IMG/VR virus record: IMGVR_UViG_3300028044_000015
Coordinates: 1 to 46,951 of that record
Direction: 5' to 3' (one strand)
Origin: a virus
Length of the DNA stretch: 46,951 nucleotides
The notes under the pieces were generated by a model. The model did not search any database and had not been told where the DNA came from. It saw only the letters and a program-made list of their open reading frames with translations. Position 1 is the first letter of the stretch. Every line of letters starts with the position of its first letter. A program made the position numbers and the translations under genes. Below, piece by piece: positions 15,938 to 22,972 of this stretch.

Positions 15938-15945
15938 CAAAGATA
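15938..15945 (-). promoter_or_regulatory. Promoter-like -7 box (TATCTTTG)
   Basis: On the minus strand this matches TAnnTTTG. It lies 42 nt upstream of the 130-residue gene and just outside the preceding gene. No clear TTTG is seen at the -33 distance. Confidence 0.4.
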
Positions 15946-15951
15946 CATTAT

Positions 15952-16347
15952 TTATTCGTTATTTGGTTTATCTTCGGGGTTCTTTAAAAGTCTTTCTTGG
16001 GCTTTACCCCAATCACTTAACTTCAATAATCCAGCTTCACGGTTGCCGTTAATCTCACCTTCAATGTAAAGGTAATTGTCATTCGCTGCTGCGTGTTTTT
16101 GTTTATTGGCTACTAATTCAAATTTAGGAAATTTGCTAGTAACTTCATAAAGCAAACTTTCACACTCGTTTAAATCCGTTTGTAGCTTTTGTTTTTTAGC
16201 ATAAATCCATTGATATTGGTCACGCCAATAATCACGGGCTTTAGATACGTTATCAAATTCCTTTGCTTTTACGGCTCTAAAGTACCTACCGATTAAAAAA
16301 GTAATTACAGGGGCTAGTATACCTATTGTTATTGTTAATGTGTTCAT
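15952..16347 (-). CDS. Membrane-anchored coiled-coil protein, 131 aa
   Basis: Residues 3-23 form a membrane segment (TLTITIGILAPVITFLIG), followed by a positively charged stop and a charged helical region (KARDYWRDQYQWIYAKKQK). No family is recognised. It is a stand-alone gene in the early region between two promoter-like sites. Confidence 0.55.
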   Translation of the reverse strand: MNTLTITIGILAPVITFLIGRYFRAVKAKEFDNVSKARDYWRDQYQWIYAKKQKLQTDLNECESLLYEVTSKFPKFELVANKQKHAAANDNYLYIEGEINGNREAGLLKLSDWGKAQERLLKNPEDKPNNE

Positions 16348-16401
16348 TGGTTAGTCTTTACGTAAATTTACTAATTAATACTCTAATTATCAACTATTTA
16401 G

Positions 16402-16596
16402 CTACTTATTTAGTAGCGTTTCCAGTTCTTTTACCCTAGCCTTTAGCTGGGCTATCTCGGCATCACGTTCAGCAAGTGCCGTTTCACGCATTTCATGTGC
16501 GTAGGCTTTGATAGCTTCAATGGCTTTGTCGTTTGCGCCTTGTACATCATAAATATTATAACGTTTAAGTTGTTTAATTATTTCCTCTGGTGTCAT
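16402..16596 (-). CDS. Small coiled-coil protein, 64 aa
   Basis: ATG 16594-16596 (MTPEEIIKQLKRYNIYDV) is preferred over an upstream ATG at 16626, which lies next to the promoter box. The C-terminal half is a coiled coil (AERDAEIAQLKARVKELETL). The function is unknown. Confidence 0.6.
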   Translation of the reverse strand: MTPEEIIKQLKRYNIYDVQGANDKAIEAIKAYAHEMRETALAERDAEIAQLKARVKELETLLNK

Positions 16597-16623
16597 TGCT
16601 TTTGGTTTTAGTGTTTGACAAAA

Positions 16624-16671
16624 CAAATCTATTCTTTTGAATTTACAAAACTTATTTTAAACTATTTTTAG
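16624..16671 (-). promoter_or_regulatory. Promoter region with TAGATTTG and the CTAAAAATAGTTTA repeat
   Basis: The minus strand has TAGATTTG (16624-16631, -7-like) downstream of CTAAAAATAGTTTA (16658-16671). The same 14-mer stands upstream of two other early promoter-like sites (24526-24539, 26908-26921). It probably drives the 64-residue gene. Confidence 0.45.
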
Positions 16672-16873
16672 GGTTTATTATACTTTTCCAATATTCTTTT
16701 CCTTGTTGGGTTTTACCCCAAACAAAACCGAAAATTATAAAGTCTTTTAGGCTTTCAAAATTACTTGCCGTTGTACGGGCTTGGATTAGGTCGGCTCGCA
16801 TTCCTATCGGAAGTTTATTGAGCCAATAATTAAAAGGGTATATCACTTCCAATGTTTTCAAATTCCTCATCAT
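16652..16873 (-). CDS. Hypothetical protein, 73 aa
   Basis: The gene overlaps the end of the primase-helicase by 44 nt. The C-terminus has FVWGKTQQGKEYWKSI, a Trp-x(n)-EYW pattern I have seen in short phage proteins in replication regions. The function is unknown. Two adjacent ATG codons leave the start ambiguous by one residue. Confidence 0.6.
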   Translation of the reverse strand: MMRNLKTLEVIYPFNYWLNKLPIGMRADLIQARTTASNFESLKDFIIFGFVWGKTQQGKEYWKSIINPKNSLK

Positions 16874-18590
16874 TAGGTCGTCTTATTTTGGGCTCAATTA
16901 TAGGTGTGGCAATCGGCTGTATTGATTGGAAATCGTCAACCTCTTTGTAAGTGGCGGTAACTTTGTCATGCGTAAAGTTCACCACGCCTTGTTGGCCGAG
17001 TATACCCTCAAATTTAACCTTCCAAATATGTACATCAACTATGCCAGTATCAAAGTTACGGTACACGGTTATACCCATGTCAGCCTTGTTGTAAAAGTGT
17101 GCGCTGTCTGAAACATTGTACCCTGTTGGCACTTTGTATGTACCGTTGTCGTTCTTTTGCATCTTGGTAGGGTGTGCCACTAGAAACACCGCACAATCTA
17201 GTTTGCTGTTAAATAGCTTCAGCTTGGTTAGGGCTTTGCTAATGTACTGCTTTTCGTTTATGCCATTTGGGATCTGATGATCTACCGTATTCCACGGGTC
17301 AATTATCAAACAGTTAACGCCCTTTTGAACTACCAACTGTTTGCCAATGTCTAGTATATTTTCAAGCCCAAAGTCGTCATTGTCGGGCATGATAAAAAAT
17401 ATGCGTTCATTAAGCCATGCCACTGTATCCAGTAGTTCCGTTTCCGTCATTCTGCCATGCCCGAAAAAAGCCTTTTCGTTTAACATACGGGCAAGCCTTT
17501 GTAGGTGTAATTGTGGGGGGTGTTCGGGTGAATATACGGCAAACTTCCAATTGCTATACTCCATTAGCCTACATACTATTTGGTCTAAAAAGGTACTTTT
17601 ACCGTGTGAGGGTATTCCTGTAACCATGTACAACATCGGAACCCATCTAATGAACTTGTCTAGTGTCGGGAAGTTAACCCCGTTGCCGCTGTCAAAGCCG
17701 TTGCGATAAATATCCAATAATTGGTCTTTAAAATTGTTGACCGTTTGCGCCCCCTCAATTGGATATGGCTTTGCGTTTGTTATAGCGTTTCTAAGGAACT
17801 CAATTCCCTCTACCTTACCTAGTGTGGTTAATACCTCGTTAGCGTCTTTAAAGTCGCCCAAATCAATTATAAAACACTTTTCACGCCCTACCCTTCGGCT
17901 CAATTCTTTTTGAAGGTGTTGCCCTGCTGGGTCGTTGTCAATGCTTAGGTAAATGTCCTTTACCCCTAACAACACATCAATGTCGTTGTCTATGTACTCA
18001 AATTTAGTATCGGAGTATTCAGCGTTGGGGGGTAGTGCTCCATCGGGTACGGATATGCCGTAATTAAACCCTGCTTCCTCCCAACTAAGCGCATCCCATT
18101 CACCCTCGCAAATAATAGCCGTATCCTTTACATCGTCAATTTTGTAAAAGTGTTTTGAGCCGCCCTTTACTTGGGTGAACTTTTTATTTGCGGTTCTAAA
18201 TTTAGTGTTCGTGTGTTGACCGCCTTTGAAGTAATTGAACCAAATGCAGTTCATTTCTTTTTGCTCACTTGGTATGTACCGTAAACCCTCGGTTATCTTG
18301 TTACGTTTGATGGTGGTGGTGCTTATGTGGCGACTCTGAAAATAAGCAAACATCTTTTCGCTTAACTCGGTAGTGTTTAGCTTAGGCATTTCCACCACTA
18401 CCACCTCTTTAGGTTGGAACTTGTTTTTTGTGCCGCCAGTACCGCAATGATGGCACTTGTACAATCCACGGTCTAAATCCACGCTTAAACACTTATCCGT
18501 CTTTTTCTTACGGGTGTGGCTGCATTCGGGGCAAGTAGTTTGTATAGTGCCTGTGGTGCGGTTTCCTAACTTAATATCCTTCCATTCCAT
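16830..18590 (-). CDS. Primase-helicase (T7 gp4/Twinkle-like)
   Basis: This 586-residue replication enzyme carries a CHC2-like zinc site (C20, C23, C46, C49), a TOPRIM primase fold (E162 in ICEGEWDAL; D218/D220 in SIDNDPAG, 216-223), and a RecA-like DnaB helicase domain with Walker A at 324-333 (TGIPSHGKST) and a Walker B-like CLIIDPWNTVDH. It would both prime and unwind DNA at the fork. It starts one base after the replication-initiator gene ends, so the two are in one operon. Confidence 0.92.
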   Translation of the reverse strand: MEWKDIKLGNRTTGTIQTTCPECSHTRKKKTDKCLSVDLDRGLYKCHHCGTGGTKNKFQPKEVVVVEMPKLNTTELSEKMFAYFQSRHISTTTIKRNKITEGLRYIPSEQKEMNCIWFNYFKGGQHTNTKFRTANKKFTQVKGGSKHFYKIDDVKDTAIICEGEWDALSWEEAGFNYGISVPDGALPPNAEYSDTKFEYIDNDIDVLLGVKDIYLSIDNDPAGQHLQKELSRRVGREKCFIIDLGDFKDANEVLTTLGKVEGIEFLRNAITNAKPYPIEGAQTVNNFKDQLLDIYRNGFDSGNGVNFPTLDKFIRWVPMLYMVTGIPSHGKSTFLDQIVCRLMEYSNWKFAVYSPEHPPQLHLQRLARMLNEKAFFGHGRMTETELLDTVAWLNERIFFIMPDNDDFGLENILDIGKQLVVQKGVNCLIIDPWNTVDHQIPNGINEKQYISKALTKLKLFNSKLDCAVFLVAHPTKMQKNDNGTYKVPTGYNVSDSAHFYNKADMGITVYRNFDTGIVDVHIWKVKFEGILGQQGVVNFTHDKVTATYKEVDDFQSIQPIATPIIEPKIRRPNDEEFENIGSDIPF

Positions 18591-18591
18591 G

Positions 18592-19401
18592 TTATCCTAA
18601 TTTGCTTACGTCAAATCCGTAGTGGTTCAATATTGGTTTCTTTTCGGTTGTGGTTTCAATATCCACTGTAAACGGGTTTGCGGATTCAACTACAATCATG
18701 CGCTTTATGCTTTCAATAACTTGTGTTGAGCCTTTGCACTTTGCTATTAATGTTTTAAGGGCTTGTGCTTCGCTTATGTCGCTGGTAAATTGTTTGTTGT
18801 GCGCTTTGTAACGAACCGCTATCCATGTGTCCCATAATTCGGCTATCTCGTTTAACGTGGCTTTACCGTTTGGGTGCTTTAATATTTTTTCGGTAAAGTC
18901 AGGCATAAAAGGTATATCCCATTCCCTTTTTAAATTTGACTTTTCAAAAATAGGGTGCGCTTTTTCTCTTTCTAGTTTGTTGTTTGTTGTTTGTTGTTTA
19001 TATAATGTATCACTTAGTGTTGCAGTTAGTTCATCACTTACTACATCACCTAGTGTGTTAGTTAGTGTGTTAGTTAGTTCATCACTTACTATGTCATTTT
19101 GTGATATACTAATTATGGTAGCTTGATGATGGTTTGGGCTTTTCCTTACCACGGAAATAAAACCGTGCAATACCAATTTATCAAATGCCTTTTTGTAGGT
19201 GTTGTAATGCGATATGCTCAATACTTCCATAGCGGTACTAGCTGCAAACGAAAACTTGCTTTTCCAGCCGTTACGGTTAGCGCAGTCCATTACCCAAAAG
19301 TATAAAGCGTGGTCAGTAGTATTAAATACTTCGGGGTTATTAAAGGCAAAATTAAACCATGCCTTTGTTAGCGTGTAGCCGTTAAGTTTTTCACTAGCCA
19401 T
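18592..19401 (-). CDS. Replication initiator, DnaD/lambda O-like
   Basis: The start is placed at ATG 19399-19401 (MASEKLNGYTLTKAWFNF) because the upstream codons to 19440 lie inside a strong hairpin. The 269-residue protein has an N-terminal winged-helix region (ALYFWVMDCANRNGW; SYNTY-like SHYNTYKKAFDKLVLHGFIS), a repeated Ser/Thr/Leu linker (residues about 105-135), and a C-terminal helical domain ending in a conserved-looking NHYGFDVSKLG. Next to a primase-helicase this fits an origin-binding helicase loader. The linker is encoded by the repeat cluster proposed as the origin. Confidence 0.75.
   Translation of the reverse strand: MASEKLNGYTLTKAWFNFAFNNPEVFNTTDHALYFWVMDCANRNGWKSKFSFAASTAMEVLSISHYNTYKKAFDKLVLHGFISVVRKSPNHHQATIISISQNDIVSDELTNTLTNTLGDVVSDELTATLSDTLYKQQTTNNKLEREKAHPIFEKSNLKREWDIPFMPDFTEKILKHPNGKATLNEIAELWDTWIAVRYKAHNKQFTSDISEAQALKTLIAKCKGSTQVIESIKRMIVVESANPFTVDIETTTEKKPILNHYGFDVSKLG
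18976..19091. repeat. Repeat cluster inside the initiator gene, candidate origin
   Basis: Within the linker-coding part of the initiator lie three tandem TTTGTTG units (18976-18996), an AT-rich stretch (about 18997-19012), a tandem pair of AGTGTGTTAGTT (19052-19063 and 19064-19075) and a 20-bp direct repeat (19024-19043 and 19072-19091, 48 bp apart). Lambda-type phages carry origin iterons at this same place in gene O. No binding data support it; low-complexity coding is the alternative. Confidence 0.45.
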
Positions 19402-19508
19402 ATAAAATAAAAATACCCTTGCGCTTTCGGATACTGCCATATCCTACGGCTACAAGGGTATATAAAAATGTCTTAGATACTTCGGTTGCGTTTTGGCAGT
19501 CGTCAACC
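19402..19508 (-). promoter_or_regulatory. Structured leader with attenuator-like terminator and possible kissing loops
   Basis: Transcribed order: hairpin A (stem GGTTG/CAACC, 19484-19508, loop containing CTGCCA), then a long stem ATACCCTTG/CAAGGGTAT (19413-19421 with 19453-19461) enclosing hairpin B (GGATA/TATCC, 19429-19444) whose 6-base loop is TGGCAG. Loop B is the exact complement of CTGCCA in loop A. A TTTTTATTTTAT tract follows and ends at the initiator ATG. The long stem plus T-tract looks like an intrinsic terminator placed to control the initiator. Confidence 0.55.
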
Positions 19509-19539
19509 TTAGTTTATTATCGTACCGCTAAATTACACT

Positions 19540-19653
19540 TTACTTTTCACTTGTGCAAGTTTTTCGGTTAATTTGTTGCTTTGCTATGTAGCTTCCAACA
19601 CGCCAGCCAATAGCACATAAGCCAATTATTGCCAGCGCAATTAAATACTTCAT
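19540..19653 (-). CDS. Small membrane protein, 37 aa
   Basis: ATG 19651-19653 lies right after the stop of the upstream gene. The protein starts MKYLIALAIIGLCAIGW, a membrane segment or uncleaved signal, followed by a basic tail (AKQQINRKTCTSEK). The function is unknown. It ends just before the structured leader. Confidence 0.55.
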   Translation of the reverse strand: MKYLIALAIIGLCAIGWRVGSYIAKQQINRKTCTSEK

Positions 19654-19654
19654 G

Positions 19655-19882
19655 CTATTTGTTTTTACGGTGAATAATTCCAGCGGTGTCAATGTCAATT
19701 CCACGTGTGGAAATTACAAAGTCCGCATCTTGTTTGAGATAGATAGTGTCGCCTTTGATGGTGAACATATCCGTTACTTGTGTTGGTATTGTTTCGGGGC
19801 AAATGTGACGTTTAGTATATAAATATACACCAATAAATAATACCATTAAATAACATACACTAAATCCTAAAAATTTACCCAT
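19655..19882 (-). CDS. Single-pass membrane protein, 75 aa
   Basis: Residues 4-22 form a membrane segment (FLGFSVCYLMVLFIGVYLY), followed by a short soluble domain with DTIYLKQDADFVISTRGIDI. No family is recognised. It lies in the early operon between a DNA-related gene and a second small membrane protein. Confidence 0.6.
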   Translation of the reverse strand: MGKFLGFSVCYLMVLFIGVYLYTKRHICPETIPTQVTDMFTIKGDTIYLKQDADFVISTRGIDIDTAGIIHRKNK

Positions 19883-19885
19883 AAC

Positions 19886-20164
19886 TCAATCGTTTATACG
19901 GTTATCGAATTTACTTCTGCGCAACTCAAAGAACCCATCAAGTGATGGAAGGTCTTTTATCGCTTGTCTTGCAAACATCGGGGTAACATTGTTGTTAATT
20001 TTGAATTTGCCGCCATTTTCGGCAACGCTGGTGAAGTATCTTACTACTTCAAGGATTGCCTTAGCCGAATAGCGTTTAAAGCCTTTAGAGTGCATTTCTA
20101 TCGCTATTTTTAAAAAGCGAGGGTAAACAGTGGGGTTTTGCTCGTGATATTCTTGGAAGTTCAT
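19886..20164 (-). CDS. Hypothetical phage protein, 92 aa
   Basis: The pattern RYSAKAILEVVRYFT, then GGKFKINNNVTPMFARQAI, then GFFELRRSKFD resembles a short family often found beside phage replication genes, whose members carry KINNNYxxxYARL. Its biochemical role is unknown to me. It overlaps the preceding zinc-ribbon gene by 4 nt. Confidence 0.6.
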   Translation of the reverse strand: MNFQEYHEQNPTVYPRFLKIAIEMHSKGFKRYSAKAILEVVRYFTSVAENGGKFKINNNVTPMFARQAIKDLPSLDGFFELRRSKFDNRIND

Positions 20165-20463
20165 GGTTTAAAGTTTTGGTTAGTGCCAGCACATAGCCAG
20201 CTAAAGAATTTTGGGTTGTGGTTTAGGTTTTCGATTTCATTCATTGCGCTACGCTTATTGCCAAAAGGTGGTAACACTATTTTCGGTTTTACCCTCAACT
20301 CAATTACGGGTGCGTTATGGCATACAATACACTTGTGCGACCTTATTACTCCATTCGCTTTGAAATAGTATTGACCACGTTTTTTATCTTCGTTGCATTG
20401 TAAGCACTTGATAATTTTGGGGTATCGCTTTATGCGTTGCGTTCTAATCGTTGCGGCTTTCAT
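20161..20463 (-). CDS. Zinc-ribbon protein, 100 aa
   Basis: A four-cysteine site is formed by CLQC near residue 20 and CIVC near residue 45, separated by YYFKANGVIRSHK. The same layout is found in the neighbouring 116-residue protein (CNKC...YYKNNGIITRYICKGC), so the two are probably tandem paralogues. DNA binding or a nuclease-like treble clef is possible. It overlaps its paralogue by 20 nt. Confidence 0.65.
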   Translation of the reverse strand: MKAATIRTQRIKRYPKIIKCLQCNEDKKRGQYYFKANGVIRSHKCIVCHNAPVIELRVKPKIVLPPFGNKRSAMNEIENLNHNPKFFSWLCAGTNQNFKP

Positions 20464-20794
20464 TCTTATACACTCTCCTACTTTCTATTTTGTCAATTAA
20501 CGCCTGTCTTTGTTCTTTAGTCGGGTTCATTGGATGGCCTTTTGGAAATGTGCGAGTTTTGACTATTTCCAGTAAAACTTGTTTCCTTTCGGGTTTCGGT
20601 TCTTTAGCCTTTGCCCTGCTTTCGTACAACCTTGATTTTGTGTATAATTTGTAACAACCTTTGCAGATATACCTAGTTATTATTCCGTTGTTTTTGTAAT
20701 AAAAGTTATCGGGGTTTTTGGCAAAAGGCAATTTACATTTATTGCACAAACACGTTTGACCTTCGGGTATTAACCTTTGCAAGTGTTTAGCCAT
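20444..20794 (-). CDS. Zinc-ribbon protein, 116 aa
   Basis: The start is set at ATG 20792-20794 (MAKHLQRLIPEG), giving an 8-nt overlap with the upstream stop; a longer frame from 20872 would overlap too far. Four cysteines (CNKC and CKGC) flank NFYYKNNGIITRY. The C-terminus is basic and contains FPKGHPMNP, close to IPNGHPLSP in the adjacent 79-residue protein. A DNA-related role is inferred. Confidence 0.65.
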   Translation of the reverse strand: MAKHLQRLIPEGQTCLCNKCKLPFAKNPDNFYYKNNGIITRYICKGCYKLYTKSRLYESRAKAKEPKPERKQVLLEIVKTRTFPKGHPMNPTKEQRQALIDKIESRRVYKNESRND

Positions 20795-21026
20795 GATTGA
20801 TTTTCCTTTGCGGTACGTAATCGGGTGTACCGTATATCGGCTTAACTTTTGGCAATACCGTTTTATCTGCAATTTTAGGGCTTAATGGATGTCCGTTGGG
20901 TATCACTTTAGCCGTTGCCCTGTTGCGTTCCCTAATGGCTTCTAAATTGGCTCGTTGCCGTGCTGCCTTTTCGCTTATGTCTTTGCAGCGTTTAGCGTTG
21001 TATTCTTGTTTCTGTTCGGGTGTCAT
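20787..21026 (-). CDS. Basic protein with GHP motif, 79 aa
   Basis: The N-terminal half is a charged helix (QRANLEAIRERNRATAK); then IPNGHPLSP, a motif shared with the next gene product, and a basic C-terminus. The shared motif suggests common ancestry or a common partner. It overlaps the methyltransferase stop by one base. Confidence 0.6.
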   Translation of the reverse strand: MTPEQKQEYNAKRCKDISEKAARQRANLEAIRERNRATAKVIPNGHPLSPKIADKTVLPKVKPIYGTPDYVPQRKINHG

Positions 21027-21706
21027 TAGTCGATGGTTAGTTGAATGTTAGTTAATTGTTTTGGAGTAAATAGTTTGGGGTGCGCCTGTACGTGTTCTTT
21101 AAAACGCTTAATTGCGGCTTCGTAATAATCCTTATCAAGTTCGCAACCTACAAAGTCAAACCCCAACTCCCAGCACGCTATCATGATACTTCCGCTGCCT
21201 ACGTGGGTGTCTAGTATGGTGTCGCCCTCTTTGGCATAGTTTTGGAGTAGCCATTTGTAAAGCGCAACTGGTTTTTGAGTGGGGTGGATGCGTTCGGTAA
21301 GGTTTGGGTTTTTATCAAACTTTTTTGCTGTTGATTTAAAAGATGTGTAAGCCATTTCGAATTGTGCAAACGATACTTTTTTATTAAATCCCTTATCCCA
21401 CAATAGCCAGCAACTTGAATTTCTTGCCATATTTTCAATAAAATGATTTGCACCCCAAACAATTTGATTTTTCGAAATATTAAATAGCTGATTAAAATAT
21501 AATATAGAGGGGGGTATTTTATCCCAGGTTTCGGGTTTATAATTTGATGGCTTATCTCCTTTTCTCCTACCCATATTATGATTCACCCCAATCCCGTAAG
21601 GCGGGTCCACAATAGCCAACTCAAAGTGTTTATCTGAATATCGTGCCATCAAGCACATGTTATCCTCGCAAGTAAATTCTATCCGTGGATTTTCGCTTAA
21701 TATCAT
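21026..21706 (-). CDS. DNA N6-adenine/N4-cytosine methyltransferase
   Basis: This 226-residue enzyme has motif IV DPPY at 34-37, HPTQKP at 141-146 and the SAM-binding motif I region D166-S173 (DTHVGSGS) toward the C-terminus. That order fits the beta-class N6/N4 methylases. Its likely substrate is phage DNA, protecting it from host nucleases or marking it. It is coupled by ATGA to a 28-residue membrane protein upstream. Confidence 0.9.
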   Translation of the reverse strand: MILSENPRIEFTCEDNMCLMARYSDKHFELAIVDPPYGIGVNHNMGRRKGDKPSNYKPETWDKIPPSILYFNQLFNISKNQIVWGANHFIENMARNSSCWLLWDKGFNKKVSFAQFEMAYTSFKSTAKKFDKNPNLTERIHPTQKPVALYKWLLQNYAKEGDTILDTHVGSGSIMIACWELGFDFVGCELDKDYYEAAIKRFKEHVQAHPKLFTPKQLTNIQLTID

Positions 21707-21789
21707 AAAACAGCGTTTATAGAGTTAGCGGCATCAATAACTAGCCACAGTATAACTATGGCTAGTATTATTTTTACAAGTCGTTTCAT
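21703..21789 (-). CDS. Membrane microprotein, 28 aa
   Basis: The frame begins at ATG 21787-21789 in an ATGA overlap with the upstream stop and ends in an ATGA overlap with the methyltransferase start. Its sequence is one membrane helix (VKIILAIVILWLVIDAA). Tight coupling on both sides argues that it is a real gene. The role is unknown. Confidence 0.55.
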   Translation of the reverse strand: MKRLVKIILAIVILWLVIDAANSINAVL

Positions 21790-21977
21790 TGCTGGCTAGG
21801 TTTTGAGAAAATCATTAAACAATCGCCTGTTATTACGTAGTGTAGCGTACAATCTGGCATATTGTGTAACTCATGTAAAAGTTCGTAATTGCTTTTCTGA
21901 ACGTGGTTAATTGAGCCAAACATATTGTCGTAATCAAGCAATATGCTATACAATTCTGATGGTGTTGCTGTTTTCAT
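21786..21977 (-). CDS. Hypothetical protein, 63 aa
   Basis: This 63-residue soluble protein (starts MKTATPSELYSILLDYDNMF) has no recognised domain. It is the first gene after the early promoter at 22015-22045, with a leader of about 35-40 nt. Confidence 0.6.
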   Translation of the reverse strand: MKTATPSELYSILLDYDNMFGSINHVQKSNYELLHELHNMPDCTLHYVITGDCLMIFSKPSQQ

Positions 21978-22014
21978 TTTTGGTTTGTTTATTGGTAACT
22001 GAATAACTATTTGA

Positions 22015-22078
22015 CAAAGCTAAGGTAAAAAACAATACAAAGTATCATTTCCTAAAAGTTTTTTAAAATTATTTTTAT
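22015..22078 (-). promoter_or_regulatory. Early promoter with ATACAAAGTAT palindrome
   Basis: The minus strand has TAGCTTTG at 22015-22022 (-7) and, 12 bp upstream, the palindrome ATACTTTGTAT (22035-22045). The same arrangement with the same spacing occurs at 24476-24506, and the two regions align over about 60 bp. The palindrome lies where a repressor or activator could cover the -33 region. Confidence 0.6.
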
Positions 22079-22407
22079 CGGGCTATTCGATAAAAGATAA
22101 AACCCTTTGCCATTGCTTCGTTTGGGTGCGTTTCGGCTCGCATATTGCAATTATGACAACTTGCTTTGAAGTATTTAGTATTACTTAATAGTTCACCAAC
22201 TCGCCCGATTGAGTGGTGCAATTCCGTTGCCACGCCAGTACACCCTGTTAATTGCCCTTCGCACGTTGGATTGGCTGCTAGGTAGTCATTGCGTAGCTTA
22301 GTATATTCACGTTCCTGTTTTGCCCGTTTAGCTGAACGTGCTTTAATCGGTTTGGGTTTTGCTTTGGCTTTTGGTTCGGGCTTTGGTACTGGTCGGAACT
22401 CTCTCAT
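22075..22407 (-). CDS. HNH-type nuclease
   Basis: After a Lys/Pro/Ala-rich start (PKPEPKAKAKPKPIKARSAK) the protein has CEGQLTGCTG, TELHHSIGR and CHNCNMRAETHP, which form the zinc site and His motif of a compact HNH fold similar to NinG-like or phage-encoded HNH proteins. It may process recombination intermediates. It overlaps the PD-(D/E)XK nuclease gene by 4 nt. Confidence 0.75.
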   Translation of the reverse strand: MREFRPVPKPEPKAKAKPKPIKARSAKRAKQEREYTKLRNDYLAANPTCEGQLTGCTGVATELHHSIGRVGELLSNTKYFKASCHNCNMRAETHPNEAMAKGFIFYRIAR

Positions 22408-22706
22408 AACAGGCTTTCAATATCCGTAAAAAATTGGCTTTTGTTCAGCACCGTGTAGCGTAGCACCTTCCAGCCTAGTAATTGCGCTGCATTATATTTC
22501 TCACAATCGTTTGTAAAGCCTGTTACACTTGTATGTCTTGATTTGGTTGCGATTATGCCTTCAAATTCGATAAGCACGTTTAAGCTAGGTATTGCTATGT
22601 CTGCACGCCATTTACGAGTAGGGTGAAAGGTTGACTCTAAAACGTAGTCAACTGATTTAGACTTTAGCCATAAGCAATAGAGTGCTATTTGTGGGCTTTG
22701 TTTCAT
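22404..22706 (-). CDS. PD-(D/E)XK-type endonuclease, 100 aa
   Basis: The sequence FHPTRKWRADIAIPSLNVLI followed by EFEG, RHTSVTGFTNDCEKYNAAQL and GWKVLRYT matches the short phage VRR-NUC/DUF559-like nuclease pattern: D in ADIAIP and E in EFEG form the metal site. Such enzymes resolve or trim DNA in recombination. It begins just after a terminator, so it needs its own promoter; TATCTTTA lies about 10 nt before the ATG. Confidence 0.7.
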   Translation of the reverse strand: MKQSPQIALYCLWLKSKSVDYVLESTFHPTRKWRADIAIPSLNVLIEFEGIIATKSRHTSVTGFTNDCEKYNAAQLLGWKVLRYTVLNKSQFFTDIESLL

Positions 22707-22721
22707 ACTTTAAAGATACTA

Positions 22722-22753
22722 AAAAAGCCCCACACGTTAATGTAGGGCTTTTT
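22722..22753 (-). terminator. Rho-independent terminator
   Basis: AAAAAGCCC (22722-22730) pairs with GGGCTTTTT (22745-22753) around a 14-base loop that can pair further (ACA/TGT). On the minus strand it ends in a T-run and lies directly behind the stop of the 70-residue gene. The AT-rich base makes it usable in both directions. Confidence 0.8.
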
Positions 22754-22754
22754 G

Positions 22755-22967
22755 TTATTCGGGTTTATATTTGAGTAAAATATCCCTTATTTCACTTCTG
22801 TTATACCTGCGTTGTAAACCTAACCCATCTGTTATTTCTTGTGCTACAGTAAGCGCACACATATCACCAGTTCCGTCAAGGTACGCATTAATATAACCTT
22901 GTAGGCTAATAGCTAATTTTTTGTGCCCAATAAGGGCTAAAATTTCATCAGTTGCTTGTTTTTTCAT
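22755..22967 (-). CDS. Hypothetical protein, 70 aa
   Basis: This 70-residue helical protein (ILALIGHKKLAISLQGYINA; NRSEIRDILLKYKPE) has no recognised family. It is the last gene before the terminator at 22722-22753 and follows the NinB-like gene. Confidence 0.6.
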   Translation of the reverse strand: MKKQATDEILALIGHKKLAISLQGYINAYLDGTGDMCALTVAQEITDGLGLQRRYNRSEIRDILLKYKPE

Positions 22968-22972
22968 GTCGT

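Noticed and set aside
19402-19440. Longer N-terminus of the replication initiator (start at 19440)
   Set aside because: These codons lie in a terminator-like hairpin and its T-rich tract; the MASEKLNG start at 19401 fits related initiators.
22404-22706. Promoter TATCTTTA directly before the nuclease gene
   Set aside because: Last base deviates from the consensus and no -33 box is seen; kept only as a remark in the gene entry.
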